A stretch of 64,000 nt of DNA from Candidatus Obscuribacterales bacterium (GCA_019752635.1 JAIELX010000112.1:1-64000); one strand, 5' to 3'; shown: positions 47,583 to 56,999, numbered from the stretch's first letter. The notes: a model not told the origin generated them from the letters alone. Made by a program: numbers and translations.

Positions 47583-49211
47583 CTAATCGTCCAGTTTTAA
47601 TGCGTTTAGCGCTTCCAGCATTTCTTTTTGATTAGTCACTGCTGTGCCGGACTTCTTTACGACAATGCCTGCAGCCAAGTTCCCGAGCGCCATAGCCTCC
47701 AGATAACTGGAACCTGTCACCAATGCTAGTGTCATTGTTGCCACGACCGTGTCGCCGGCCCCGGTGACGTCAAATACTTCGCTTCTATTAAATGCCGGCA
47801 ACTCGATAGGCATTTCTTTTTCCTGAAACAGAACCATGCCGTCAGCGCCTCTGGTAATCAGCATTGCTTTCGCGCCACTGATCTCCAACATCATCTTGCC
47901 GGCTTTGTCCAATGTCTCTTTTGATGTAATTTTGAATCCAACCGCAGCTTCCGTGTCCGGTTGATTCGGTGTGATCAATGCAGCATTCCTGAATCTAGAG
48001 AAGTCGTTTTGTGCATCAACGATGACTTCGAGATCATTTTGTGCGGCAACTTCAAGGCAGCCGGCTACGACTTCCGAGGTGATAAGCCCCGATTTGTAGT
48101 CGGATAGAATAACGGCATCATAATGTGGAGCGATTGTGCGTAGTTTCTCGACCAGGCGGTTGGAAATTTCGACGCTGATTTGTTCGTGCGAAATGCGGTC
48201 CATCCTCAACAGCTGCTGTCTAAGCGCGTGAGCGCTGGACAGAATTCTGGTCTTTACCGTCGTCGGTCTTGACGGGTCTTCGACCAACGAATGATTTATT
48301 CCGGCTGTCTCAAACAATCGTGCCAATTTGCGTGCATACTCATCGCGACCGCAAACTCCTACTGTGTGGCAGCTTCCGCCCAACGCGGCCAGGTTGCCTG
48401 CCGTGTTCGCCGCTCCGCCCAAGATCAGTTCGGTGTTCACGTGCTCAAGGATCAGCACCGGTGCCTCACGCGAAATGCGCTCCGGTCGCCCTTCCAGAAG
48501 CTCATCAATCAGCAAATCGCCAAGCACTATCACTCTGCCGCCGGTCAGTCGATTTATGGCGCGTGTTAATGCCCGTTTTGTTAATCCGGCTATCAACGGC
48601 ATGGTTGCGGAGGCTGCTGAGATCGATATATCGACTGGATGCATATGTTCGACTTCCTTGAACAATTGTTTTCCTAACTGGTGGTGCGGGTCTAGACCGA
48701 GTAACAAATCGCGTGCTTTTTTAGCCTCTTCTATGTACTTAAGGTGCTGATAAAGGCGAGTGAGTTGCAGGGTTCTGGTGACAGCTTCATGCAGGTTTTG
48801 TGCGCTTGACAAAGCTTCGCGGTTTCTATAGAGCTCCTTGAGTTCCGCAACCTCTAGTTTATGCTCACTGGTAATCTCCGTGTCATTCAAAAAATTGCTA
48901 ATCAACGGTTTCAAGTCGAGAACAGAGCGTTCTTCTTCGGGCTTCAAGAACTCGGATTTCTTCAGCTGATACGCCGGCTTTTGCCCGAGGGGAAATGAAT
49001 AGGCCGCGGTGGTGGAGCGAGGATTCACCTCCAGGTCCAGTTTCTGTAATCCGGTGTCGTCAAGGTTCGAGGATGAGGTTTTGAAAGCCGCTTGTGGGGG
49101 GTCTTTTTCCGCATAGGGAAGATTGTTCTGCTCGGCACGCTGTTCCGGTTTCTCCGGCGGGCGTTGGCTCTCGGCATCTTCCTGCGAATCCGGTTTGAAC
49201 GGATCGCTCAT
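47583..49211 (-). CDS. PfkB-type sugar kinase (heptose-7-phosphate kinase-like) with long N-terminal extension
   Basis: The product is 542 residues from ATG 49211 (AGGAG 8 bases upstream). The C-terminal ~320 residues match the kinase half of HldE/RfaE: GGRVIVLGDLLIDELLEG, ILGGAANTAGNLAALGG, DAVILSDYKSGLI and DVTGAGDT with catalytic Asp487. The nucleotidyltransferase half of HldE is absent. The first ~220 residues are not part of the family: a disordered Pro/Glu/Gln region (~1-110) and a helical TPR-like stretch (ELKELYRNREALSSAQNLHE, LTRLYQHLKYIEEAKKARDL). The likely role is phosphorylation of heptose 7-phosphate for lipopolysaccharide core; another sugar is possible. Confidence 0.78.
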   Translation of the reverse strand: MSDPFKPDSQEDAESQRPPEKPEQRAEQNNLPYAEKDPPQAAFKTSSSNLDDTGLQKLDLEVNPRSTTAAYSFPLGQKPAYQLKKSEFLKPEEERSVLDLKPLISNFLNDTEITSEHKLEVAELKELYRNREALSSAQNLHEAVTRTLQLTRLYQHLKYIEEAKKARDLLLGLDPHHQLGKQLFKEVEHMHPVDISISAASATMPLIAGLTKRALTRAINRLTGGRVIVLGDLLIDELLEGRPERISREAPVLILEHVNTELILGGAANTAGNLAALGGSCHTVGVCGRDEYARKLARLFETAGINHSLVEDPSRPTTVKTRILSSAHALRQQLLRMDRISHEQISVEISNRLVEKLRTIAPHYDAVILSDYKSGLITSEVVAGCLEVAAQNDLEVIVDAQNDFSRFRNAALITPNQPDTEAAVGFKITSKETLDKAGKMMLEISGAKAMLITRGADGMVLFQEKEMPIELPAFNRSEVFDVTGAGDTVVATMTLALVTGSSYLEAMALGNLAAGIVVKKSGTAVTNQKEMLEALNALKLDD

Positions 49212-49399
49212 CTTGGTAACTCCTGGTTGCGGTGAATACAATTGTATCTTGACTGCGCCGTGGATGTTCATGAGATACCGCCAACACACCGGGCGTGAAA
49301 GTTCTCACGGTAGCGGGTAAATGAATTTATGTTAGAATCAAATGGTCCCCAGCTGGCACCGTATATGGTTTGGGACATGGTGGCGGGGAGGAGTTGTAA

Positions 49400-49939
49400 A
49401 TGGTGCGTGCGATCAAAAGTGCATTTTTGCTGGGGCTTGCAATTGTAGGTTGCGTGTCGATGGCGCAGCCGTCATACGCGCAGGCTCAAGGAGATGCCCA
49501 ACTGAGGACCGCTTTGCCAGGTGTTGCGAGTTCTGCGGAAATTACACCGGAAAAAGTTCGCAAAACGCGTTGGCTCGCCTATCGTCTTGCCAAGTATCGC
49601 TTTCTCGAGAAGGTTGTAGAGGCTGATCCGCGGATTGTTGCCGCTATTTGCGCGCATCCGGGGCCGGCGAAAATTTTGGCAAAGCACCTGCACCTCGATC
49701 GCATCGCCGAGCAAGACCACTATCTGTGCCGTAGGCTCTGTCGGTGGAAAGGTGCAACCGACAAACTGGTAAGAAACCCGCACTTCCAGGAAGTAGTAGA
49801 GCTTGATCCTGCCGGCATGTACTTTGCGATGAACCGAAATCCTGTATATGCTCGTGTCCTTGCGCGTCAGAATATGTTCTGGGATCTGACCAACTCAGAT
49901 CGCAACATGGTTGCTGAAATGCGCAAACACATGAAATAG
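49400..49939 (+). CDS. Exported protein of unknown function
   Basis: The product is 179 residues, ATG with GGAGGAG 8 bases upstream. The signal peptide is 1-28 (AFLLGLAIVGCVSMAQPSYA, cleaved before QAQ). The mature part is helical and holds a loose repeat: FLEKVVEADPRIVAAICAHP and, later, FQEVVELDPAGMYFAMNRNP, each followed by an [AI]L or VLA segment. Cys residues in CAHP and CRRLCRW could bind metal or form disulfides. No family is recognised. It is 6 bases from the next gene, so they are probably co-transcribed. Confidence 0.65.
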   Translation: MVRAIKSAFLLGLAIVGCVSMAQPSYAQAQGDAQLRTALPGVASSAEITPEKVRKTRWLAYRLAKYRFLEKVVEADPRIVAAICAHPGPAKILAKHLHLDRIAEQDHYLCRRLCRWKGATDKLVRNPHFQEVVELDPAGMYFAMNRNPVYARVLARQNMFWDLTNSDRNMVAEMRKHMK

Positions 49940-49945
49940 TGGTGC

Positions 49946-50764
49946 ATGCCTTCTCCGGAGCTCGTTCGATTTTTTGAAGCCGTTCCGGTTGGACTTGCCA
50001 GCGGTATTTTGTCCGGACTGTTTGGTGTTGGTGGCGGTATCATCTCCGTTCCGCTTGCCAGACACGTCTTGGGCGTGGTTCCCCACGTTGCCATAGGCAG
50101 CACCCTTGCGGTCATCTTGCCTACGTCTTGTGTCGGTATCTACAACTACATGAAGCAGGGGCGTTTGGCTGTGCCATTGGCGCTGTATTCCGGCATTCCT
50201 GCCGCCATCGGCTCCATTGCCGGATCAAACGTTTCGAAGCACGTAGAGGGCCAGATTTTGATGCTGGGGCTTACTGCTCTTATGCTTCTGATCGGGGTCG
50301 ACTTTCTTAGCGGCTATTCGAGTAGGATTCGGAAAAAAGCCAATGAGAGTGACAACAATGAATTTCGTTCGACCCCACGAAACATAGCCGTCGCCATTGT
50401 TTCCGGTTTGTTAATAGGGTTGATGGCCGGGATGGTTGGTATCGGTGGTGGTTTCATTTTGGTGCCGCTGTATTGCTACGCGTTCGGGTTGCCGGTCAAA
50501 ACGGCGTTCGGTAGTTCACTGATAGTGGTGGCACTGGTAGCGCTGCCGGGGACGATAGTTCACACTGTCCATGAACACGTCGATCTCACCCTGGTTGGTT
50601 CGTTACTTGTGGGCTCGTTGCCCGGTGCCTGGCTTGGAAGCCGCTTGGCTCTGAAGACGAAGGACGAAGTTCTCAAGCATGCCTTCGGCATTATTTTGAT
50701 TGCTCTTTCCCTGGTGTTCGCCTGGCGTGAGTACGTCATTCTTTCTCACCACCCGCTTGTGTAG
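49946..50764 (+). CDS. TauE/SafE-family membrane transporter
   Basis: The product is 272 residues with about 8 helices arranged as two repeats. Each repeat begins with the family signature: GLASGILSGLFGVGGGIISV and GLLIGLMAGMVGIGGGFILV. Members are predicted to move sulfite, sulfoacetate or other small anions across the inner membrane. Substrate unknown; no sulfur-metabolism gene is adjacent. It follows an exported protein by 6 bases with only a weak ribosome site, suggesting coupling. Confidence 0.88.
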   Translation: MPSPELVRFFEAVPVGLASGILSGLFGVGGGIISVPLARHVLGVVPHVAIGSTLAVILPTSCVGIYNYMKQGRLAVPLALYSGIPAAIGSIAGSNVSKHVEGQILMLGLTALMLLIGVDFLSGYSSRIRKKANESDNNEFRSTPRNIAVAIVSGLLIGLMAGMVGIGGGFILVPLYCYAFGLPVKTAFGSSLIVVALVALPGTIVHTVHEHVDLTLVGSLLVGSLPGAWLGSRLALKTKDEVLKHAFGIILIALSLVFAWREYVILSHHPLV

Positions 50765-50999
50765 CATGCCTCATCTTAACCTGGCGTAAGAGGTCGATAT
50801 CGGGCGGGTTCGGGGCGTCGGACGGTGCGTTCCGGATGGGCGAGCTATTGAAGGGGCGGTTGAAGGAGGTCCTCGGACTGCGACTTAGGGGTAACTGAGA
50901 TCGATGACTGGGGAGTATGGTAGGCTGTTTTCAGAAACGCTGTAAATGCGGTCTGGCTTGATCCTCGCCATGACCATCTACGCGTGAGGAGGGGAACCG

Positions 51000-51554
51000 G
51001 TGTTTCACCACAAACTTCTTGAATTAGAATCCGAGCTAGTTGCCAAAGAACAAGCCAAGAAGACCTTCGATCGCATTCCGCCTGAGTGCGAAGCCTTGCT
51101 CTGCTATGTAGAACAGCAAGTCGAAGTGAAGTTGGCGCAGAAAGTAGCCAAAGATTGGAAAGGCTGGCTTTCTTTTAGACGCAACAATAAGCAGTCCCTG
51201 ATTGTTTTGCGCGGTCGCGCTTTCAAAGACGGCATGATGGGTGCCACCAAGGCTGGTGCTGATGTGCCGTTTGGGCTTGATACTGTTACGGAGTATCAGC
51301 GGGGTTTTGACGTTAGCGCGCCGCAGGATCTGGACCATTTAGTCGTCAACTTCGGAAACGACGGGAAAGAATTTCGCGTGTTTCTCTGGTATGGAGAAAA
51401 CATTGCGCCTTACAAACTGGTTTTTGCTGAAGATGTCGATCGCGATCCTCACACAGAGCTGTCCGAAGCAATCGTTGAGGCTTGCGTTTGGATAATGAAA
51501 CGCCCAAAGCACATGACTCTAGAGCACTTTCTCAAGAGTGAAACTGGCGGGTAG
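51000..51554 (+). CDS. Conserved-looking cytoplasmic protein, function unknown
   Basis: The product is 184 residues, GTG with GAGGAGGGG just upstream. It has no signal peptide or membrane helix. It starts with a charged helix (LLELESELVAKEQAKKTFDR), then a mixed alpha/beta part with KGWLSFRRNNKQSLIVLRGR and FRVFLWYGENIAPYKLVFAE. No family is recognised. It converges on the slipin gene, 10 bases between stops. Confidence 0.6.
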   Translation: MFHHKLLELESELVAKEQAKKTFDRIPPECEALLCYVEQQVEVKLAQKVAKDWKGWLSFRRNNKQSLIVLRGRAFKDGMMGATKAGADVPFGLDTVTEYQRGFDVSAPQDLDHLVVNFGNDGKEFRVFLWYGENIAPYKLVFAEDVDRDPHTELSEAIVEACVWIMKRPKHMTLEHFLKSETGG

Positions 51555-51564
51555 GAACTTTCGC

Positions 51565-52425
51565 CTAAGCGGGCAATTCTTCTTTCTTGGGCACGTTGAT
51601 GGTGGCACCGGAGGTCGGAGTCGATCGGTTGTTAATCGCAGTTGTGGTCGCTTCCACAATACGCTGAATCGTCTGTTGTTCTGCCGGACCTGATCTTCCT
51701 GCCATTTGCAGCAGTTCGATCGGAATCGGGAAGATCAATGTGCTGTTCTTCTCAGCCGATACCTCAACCATAGTTTGGAGTTGGCGCAGTTGCATGGCCC
51801 CGGGTGAGCGCCCGATGACGTCGGCTGCTTGAGCTAGTTTTTCTGCTGCTTGCATTTCGCCTTCTGCCGCCACAATTTTTGCACGACGCTCTCGTTCAGC
51901 TTCAGCCTGACGGGCCATCGCGCGTTGCATCAATTCAGGAATTTCTACGTCTTTTACTTCGATGGCGTTGACTTTGATGCCCCAGCCTTCGGTTTGTCGA
52001 TCCACGATCGCCTGGAGCTGCGCGTTTATCTTGTCGCGCTCCGCTAGCAAATCATCCAACTCATGTTGCCCGAGAACACTTCTCAAAGTTGTCTGAGCAA
52101 TCTGGCTAGTGGCGTTGTACGGGTCTTCGATTTTCGTAACCACTTTGTACGGGTCCACAACCTGAAAGAAGCACACTGCAGCGGTCTTTGCGGACACGTT
52201 GTCCTTTGTGATGATTTCCTGCATGGGGATGGACATCGTCACCATACGCATATCGACTTTCTTGAAATTTTCCATCAACGGAATAATCAGAACAGGTCCC
52301 GGTCCGCGCACTCCGACCACTCGTCCGAACCGAAATACGACCAGTCTGTCGTATTCACTTACAAACTTGAGGCTAGATAAAACAAGCGCTAGCGCGAAAA
52401 AGATAAATCCGCCTAAAAGTTCCAT
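51565..52425 (-). CDS. SPFH/Band 7 slipin (stomatin-like)
   Basis: The product is 286 residues, ATG with GGAG 9 bases upstream. One N-terminal membrane helix (FIFFALALVLSSLKFV) is followed by EYDRLVVFRFGRVVGVRGPG, the slipin opening. The SPFH domain runs to ~190 with TKDNVSAKTAAVCFFQVVDP and LRSVLGQHELDDLLAERDKI. A coiled coil rich in Ala/Glu (RQAEAERERRAKIVAAEGEM) follows. Slipins form membrane microdomain rings and often pair with NfeD proteases; no NfeD is adjacent here. Confidence 0.92.
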   Translation of the reverse strand: MELLGGFIFFALALVLSSLKFVSEYDRLVVFRFGRVVGVRGPGPVLIIPLMENFKKVDMRMVTMSIPMQEIITKDNVSAKTAAVCFFQVVDPYKVVTKIEDPYNATSQIAQTTLRSVLGQHELDDLLAERDKINAQLQAIVDRQTEGWGIKVNAIEVKDVEIPELMQRAMARQAEAERERRAKIVAAEGEMQAAEKLAQAADVIGRSPGAMQLRQLQTMVEVSAEKNSTLIFPIPIELLQMAGRSGPAEQQTIQRIVEATTTAINNRSTPTSGATINVPKKEELPA

Positions 52426-52526
52426 TGTTCAGTACTCCGTATCGGGTCGGTATTAAAGGAATTGCCCTTCAGGTTGTATTAACTTCGCGGTCAACTGCGA
52501 ACGCTCATTCCCAATATACCCCGCGT

Positions 52527-53924
52527 TCAGGAGTCTCGCTTGAGCCTGCACACAAAAAAGCCTGAAAAACCATGTCGTGATGGCAGTAGCTGGAGCATGC
52601 CATTGTGCAAATCCCTCTGTGTTTCTTCCCACCAGCTCTCAGTAGACCAACGGCTGATAATTCCGCCAGGTAGAAAACCCTCTATCGATTGTGGTTTAAA
52701 CTCTGGATGTTTCTCCAGAAACCACCTGATATTTTCATAGTTCTCTTCCTTTTCGATCGAACAGGTTGCGTAGACCAAAACGCCTCCAGGTGGAAGCATG
52801 TTAGCGGCATTGTCCAGCAGCTGTCTTTGGGTTGCCATCAACGTCTCTACATCAGGAGCTTGCCGGCGCTGGCGCAAATCGGAGCGTCGATTGATAACGC
52901 CTGTTCCCGTGCATGGAGCATCCAACAGCACCGCATCAATCTTGATCTTCGGAACGAACGTTCGTCCGTCTGCCGCTATTGCTTCGATGTTGGTCAGTCC
53001 CAGTCGTCGCCGTTCCTTGCCCAACATGTTCAAGCGACTTTCATGAATATCAACTGCAATTACTCTTCCCGAGTTTCCCATGTGTTCGGCTATGTGGATG
53101 GACTTGCCTCCAGGAGCGGCGCACAGATCCACCACAGTCCATCCGGTCTGAGGCGACAACACGTTGGTCACGAACGCTGCTGCTTCGTCTTGAACGCTGA
53201 ACAAGCCTTCGTTGTAGCCGGGGATTTTATCGATCGGTCCTGTTAGATTTCCCCGATCCACAACGTTGAGGCATGCTGGTACCAGTTGTCCGCGCTCAAT
53301 TTTCATGCCTTTATCTTGCAGGATGCGCTGAAGCGCATCCGTTTCGACGGACATTTGGCATGTGCGCAAGGTCAATCCGGGAACGCTTACTGAATACTCA
53401 AGAAGTTTTTGAGTCTCGGTCGGTCCGAAACGCTCGAGCCAGCGAGAAATGAGCCATTCCGGCATCGAATACTTCATTGAAAGCGTGGCTGTGTCGCTCT
53501 CTTCAGCCGAGGTTTCGAGCAAGCCTTCCGGCGGTGATTTCACAAACCGACGCAAAACAGCGTTGGCAAACTTGGCGCTGCCCTCATGCCCCGTTGACCG
53601 CGCGACTTGTGTCGCGGTGTTCAATACGGCGGATGCCGGCAAATTCTTCATGTGGATCAACTGGAACAACGCAATGCGAAGCACCATTTTCAGTGGCGGT
53701 GCAAGTTTCTCCAGCGGTCGATCAGTCAGTTGAACCAGCGTATGGTCTAGTTCGGAAGTGTGACGAATTACTCCTTGTACCAGATAAGTCACGAAGGCCC
53801 GATCCCGTTCACTTAGCTGCTTGCGCTTGAACGCCGCCGCCAATGCCAGATTTGCATAAGCCGAGTCCAGCTCTACCTTTAGCAGAACCTCTACGGCCAT
53901 CTTTCGAGAATCTGTGCCTCTCAT
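52527..53924 (-). CDS. rsmB: 16S rRNA m5C967 methyltransferase
   Basis: The product is 465 residues. Residues ~1-130 are the NusB-like RNA-binding domain (RDRAFVTYLVQGVIRHTSEL). The SAM site is DLCAAPGGKS at 266-275. Catalytic cysteines are Cys338 (DAPCTGTG) and Cys388 (ATCSIEKEEN), both present. The start overlaps the fmt stop by 4 bases (ATGA-type), the usual fmt-rsmB operon order. Confidence 0.95.
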   Translation of the reverse strand: MRGTDSRKMAVEVLLKVELDSAYANLALAAAFKRKQLSERDRAFVTYLVQGVIRHTSELDHTLVQLTDRPLEKLAPPLKMVLRIALFQLIHMKNLPASAVLNTATQVARSTGHEGSAKFANAVLRRFVKSPPEGLLETSAEESDTATLSMKYSMPEWLISRWLERFGPTETQKLLEYSVSVPGLTLRTCQMSVETDALQRILQDKGMKIERGQLVPACLNVVDRGNLTGPIDKIPGYNEGLFSVQDEAAAFVTNVLSPQTGWTVVDLCAAPGGKSIHIAEHMGNSGRVIAVDIHESRLNMLGKERRRLGLTNIEAIAADGRTFVPKIKIDAVLLDAPCTGTGVINRRSDLRQRRQAPDVETLMATQRQLLDNAANMLPPGGVLVYATCSIEKEENYENIRWFLEKHPEFKPQSIEGFLPGGIISRWSTESWWEETQRDLHNGMLQLLPSRHGFSGFFVCRLKRDS

Positions 53925-54874
53925 TGTTCGTCCTGCAAGACTTCGCCTTGCTTTATGTGTGCGCCGTTCGCCCAGTCTTGTGCTTTCATGACCGTGCGAT
54001 TTGCCGGTTGCACTTCCAGTAATTCCAATCTTTCTTTGCCGGCTTCACCGCAGGCCACTGTGACATGCTTACCCACACTCATTATTGTTCCGGGAAGAGC
54101 TTCGGTGTCACCTGGCGCAGCAACGGCAGTTCTAAGCACTTTAAGCACGGCGCCTTTGTACGGAGAGAATGTGCCCGGCCAGGGATAAAGACCTCGCGTC
54201 AAGTTATGCAATTGCTCCGCCGGTTTGCCCCAGTCGATCTTTCCCATCTCTTTGGTCAATCGTGGTGCCATCGTTGCAAGCGAGTGATCCTGTTCCTTCG
54301 CCTCAAGAGTGCCCTGCTGCAGTTGAGTTAGCGTTTCGATCAAGACATCGGCGCCGACGCGGGCCATGGTACTTGCCAGTTCTTGCGCATTCATATCCTT
54401 AGGTAGCGGTATTTCCTTTCGCAGGAGCATCTTTCCTGTATCGATTCCCGGATCGGAAAACATTGTTGTCACACCGGTCTCGGATTCACCGTTGATGAGC
54501 GCCCAGTTAATAGGCGCAGCGCCTCTGTAGTAAGGCAACAGAGAGCCGTGGACGTTGATAACACCGTGCTGAGCCATGGAGAGAACATCTTTCTTGAGAA
54601 TCTGTCCGAATGCTACCGTGACCAAAACGTCAGGAGTAAGGTCGCGCATTGCTTGCACTACATCCGGTGCTTTGGATAGTCGTTCCGGTTGCAAGACTGG
54701 AATGCCGTGGCTCACAGCTACCAGCTTAGTCGGCGGGGCAACGAGGTTCTTTCCTCGTCCTGCGGGCCGATCCGGCTGAGTGACCAGTCCGACAACTTTC
54801 ACCGCGTCCCATCCGATCAGGCGCTCGAGCGCAGGCACCGCAAACTCGGGCGTTCCCAAAAATAATACTCTCAC
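53921..54874 (-). CDS. fmt: Methionyl-tRNA formyltransferase
   Basis: I start at GTG 54874 (VRVLFLGTPEFA), giving 317 residues as is usual; a frame extension of 25 codons upstream is not family-like. AGGTG lies about 11 bases upstream. NVHGSLLPYYRGAAPINWAL holds the formyl-donor site, and the Asp of DPGIDTG is the conserved catalytic Asp. The C-terminal domain (LYPWPGTFSPYKG) is present. It formylates initiator Met-tRNA using 10-formyl-THF. First gene of the fmt-rsmB operon. Confidence 0.94.
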   Translation of the reverse strand: MRVLFLGTPEFAVPALERLIGWDAVKVVGLVTQPDRPAGRGKNLVAPPTKLVAVSHGIPVLQPERLSKAPDVVQAMRDLTPDVLVTVAFGQILKKDVLSMAQHGVINVHGSLLPYYRGAAPINWALINGESETGVTTMFSDPGIDTGKMLLRKEIPLPKDMNAQELASTMARVGADVLIETLTQLQQGTLEAKEQDHSLATMAPRLTKEMGKIDWGKPAEQLHNLTRGLYPWPGTFSPYKGAVLKVLRTAVAAPGDTEALPGTIMSVGKHVTVACGEAGKERLELLEVQPANRTVMKAQDWANGAHIKQGEVLQDEQ

Positions 54875-55070
54875 CTTTAATTGCACCTGTATTGCAAAGT
54901 GGTATGGACTTCTCTTGCTTGAAAACCTGTCCCGGTAGTAGAGGTCCACGCTGTATCTATGATAACTCCCGGGAAATTGTCAGGCTTTAATTTCGTCATC
55001 TCTTGTAAATGATCGGTGTGCGGGGAGATAGTAAGATCAGTCGTTAGCCGCTCCACTTCGGGTCGAACGT

Positions 55071-55907
55071 TTGAAAAATCGCGTAATTTGGACACTAGTA
55101 CCTGCCGGAGTCTGGCTGACTCTTTTTATGCTGCTTCCGCTTTTAATCATCGGCTTTTTCAGTCTCGGGTATCGTGATGAACCGGGAAAATTTGTTCCCG
55201 GATTCGGTCTGCACAACTACGTTCGTTTCTTTGAAGGACCTTATCTCAACGCGCTCTGGCGTACTTTTGTGCTGGCGACTGTTACAACGGCTCTTTGCTT
55301 GCTCGTAGGTTTCCCTGTTGCAATGTGGCTGGCGTTCGTTGTTCCGAAGAAGCGTCAGAATCTGTATATGATACTGTTGACAGTGCCCATGTCGGTGTCG
55401 TTTCTGCTGCGCATCTACGCCTGGATTACTATTTTACGTCCGACCGGTGTAATCGCTAATGTGTTGCAATCTTTCGGCTGGCAGAATCCGCCGATCTTGC
55501 TTTATTCACCGGGTGCGGTGCTGTTGGGAATGGTCTATAACTATCTTCCGTACATGATTTTGCCGTTGTACGCCTCGTTGGAAAAGTTGGACAAGAGACT
55601 TCTGGAGGCGGCATATGATCTTGGCGCTTCCGGTCTGGAAACGATAAGGCGTGTCGTGTTGCCGCAGAGTTCGCGCGGCATTGTCGCCGGTATAGTCATG
55701 GTGTGGATTCCATGCCTGGGCGACTATGTTACTCCTGACCTCATGGGTGGTGCTAAGAACATGTACATCGGCACCCTTGTGCAAAACCAATACCTTTGCG
55801 TACAGGACTGGGCTTTTGGCTCCGCCGTTTCCACAATATTGCTAATGATTGTTGCTGTCGGGGTATGGATCTACTTACGATATGGTGAACGCTCGGTGAC
55901 TCCATGA
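55071..55907 (+). CDS. PotB-type ABC transporter permease
   Basis: The product is 278 residues with six helices, TTG start with GGGT 8 bases upstream. The EAA motif that docks the ATPase is EAAYDLGASGLETIRRVVLP. WTLVPAGVWLTLFMLLPLLI at the start and PDLMGGAKNMYIGTLVQNQY near the end are typical of spermidine/putrescine PotB permeases. The partner permease (PotC), ATPase (PotA) and binding protein (PotD) are not beside it in this window, which is unusual. It overlaps the next gene by 4 bases. Confidence 0.87.
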   Translation: MKNRVIWTLVPAGVWLTLFMLLPLLIIGFFSLGYRDEPGKFVPGFGLHNYVRFFEGPYLNALWRTFVLATVTTALCLLVGFPVAMWLAFVVPKKRQNLYMILLTVPMSVSFLLRIYAWITILRPTGVIANVLQSFGWQNPPILLYSPGAVLLGMVYNYLPYMILPLYASLEKLDKRLLEAAYDLGASGLETIRRVVLPQSSRGIVAGIVMVWIPCLGDYVTPDLMGGAKNMYIGTLVQNQYLCVQDWAFGSAVSTILLMIVAVGVWIYLRYGERSVTP

Positions 55908-56500
55908 CCATTAACGCTCTCGGCGAAGTGATGTCCTCAACTATCACCGGTTTTGTCGCCGAAGCATGGTCCGACTGCGACGTTCCGTTACCCGGGTTTG
56001 GCTGCTTTGTCAAAGCGCTGAGCGAGGATCACGGAATTGAGATCATTGGAGTTGTCTACGACGTAGTTACCGGACCGCAAGATAGCCTGCACAAACCGAC
56101 CGCGCTGCGTATGACGCGCCAGCAGCTAAGGATGGAACAACCACATATCTTTTCATTGTTGCGCACCGAGCTGCACGTGACCGTGTGCGCACACAGGCGT
56201 GCAAAATCCATCATCACCAGGCTGCCGCCTTATCCGCCTTCAGTGCATGATTTTGTTTACGCCCCCGGCAAAGCCGAGCTTGAGCAAATTGGCGACAATC
56301 TGGATTTTTTGCCGCTGCTGGCCCGCACTGCGGGCGTTCCCCAAGATGAGCTAATCTCCGCCTGTCTGCGCAACATCGCAGCGGTTCGTAAAGATGAATA
56401 CGAGTTTCTCGTCCAAGCCGGTCGGCACCTGTCGCAAGTTTACCGAGACGATTACGACATGCTGACTTCCGTTCTTAAGAAGATCCGTCCGGTGATGTGA
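55904..56500 (+). CDS. HAS-barrel protein of the cyanobacterial type
   Basis: The product is 198 residues; the start overlaps the permease stop (ATGA), so the two are coupled. MSSTITGFVAEAW, GFGCFVKALSEDHGIEIIGV and LRMEQPHIFSLLRTELHVTV match a protein conserved in cyanobacteria and annotated HAS-barrel (HerA-ATP-synthase barrel). RLPPYPPSVHDFVY and LDFLPLL continue that similarity. The function is not known. HAS barrels occur at the N-terminus of HerA-type ATPases; note that a NurA-domain gene, the usual HerA partner, is elsewhere in this window. Confidence 0.65.
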   Translation: MTINALGEVMSSTITGFVAEAWSDCDVPLPGFGCFVKALSEDHGIEIIGVVYDVVTGPQDSLHKPTALRMTRQQLRMEQPHIFSLLRTELHVTVCAHRRAKSIITRLPPYPPSVHDFVYAPGKAELEQIGDNLDFLPLLARTAGVPQDELISACLRNIAAVRKDEYEFLVQAGRHLSQVYRDDYDMLTSVLKKIRPVM

Positions 56501-56507
56501 GGCTAGA

Positions 56508-56999
56508 TTAGGGTTGCGCTTTGGACAGCGTAAGCAATGTCAGCATTACGTTCATGGCGACGAAAGAAAATAGAACGCCGGTGCCTAGTACCAGGTGCCA
56601 GCAAATAAGTGCAAAGCGCGGATCGATGCGTCGGATAAAGCCGAATCGCAGAACGCAGTACCACAATATGGAAGCGCCGCAGAGTAAGTCGGCGAGAATG
56701 ACCATCATAACCCCGGCATCCCGCATGTCGGGATTGCTGGAAACCATTCCGCATGAGGTGAGCAGCAAAACCATGCTCGCCGCCATCAGTATTGCCGAAC
56801 GAGTGTCGTCGACTCGAATCTTGACAGTTTTGTCCTTGCCGGCGTTCTCAATGAAAGTCATTGAGGCGGCGGCGGCGGCCATCGCACTCAGTCGATCGCT
56901 TCGGCTAGTGCCGTCTCCCTCGGTTTCCAGTTTTACGGTGGATGAGTCTCGAGATCCCTTATCTTGGGTCGATCCCTGGCTTTGGTCGGCTTCGCTCAC
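56508..56999 (-). CDS. Small membrane protein with disordered N-terminus
   Basis: The product is 163 residues, GTG with AGGAG 7 bases upstream. Residues 1-65 are hydrophilic and Ser/Asp-rich. Three hydrophobic segments follow: ~70-88 (ILMAASMVLLLTSCG), ~95-118 (AGVMMVILADLLCGASILWY) and ~130-155 (HLVLGTGVLFSFVAMNVMLT). No family recognised. Confidence 0.6.
   Translation of the reverse strand: MSEADQSQGSTQDKGSRDSSTVKLETEGDGTSRSDRLSAMAAAAASMTFIENAGKDKTVKIRVDDTRSAILMAASMVLLLTSCGMVSSNPDMRDAGVMMVILADLLCGASILWYCVLRFGFIRRIDPRFALICWHLVLGTGVLFSFVAMNVMLTLLTLSKAQP

Noticed and set aside
39470..49280. A 17-base identity (GCGCCGTGGATGTTCAT) at about 39474 and 49255, encoding MNIHGAV on the minus strand in both places
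   Set aside because: One copy lies within giant 2 and the other upstream of the chosen sugar-kinase start. A single 17-base match in 64 kb is close to what chance allows, and the flanks do not match.
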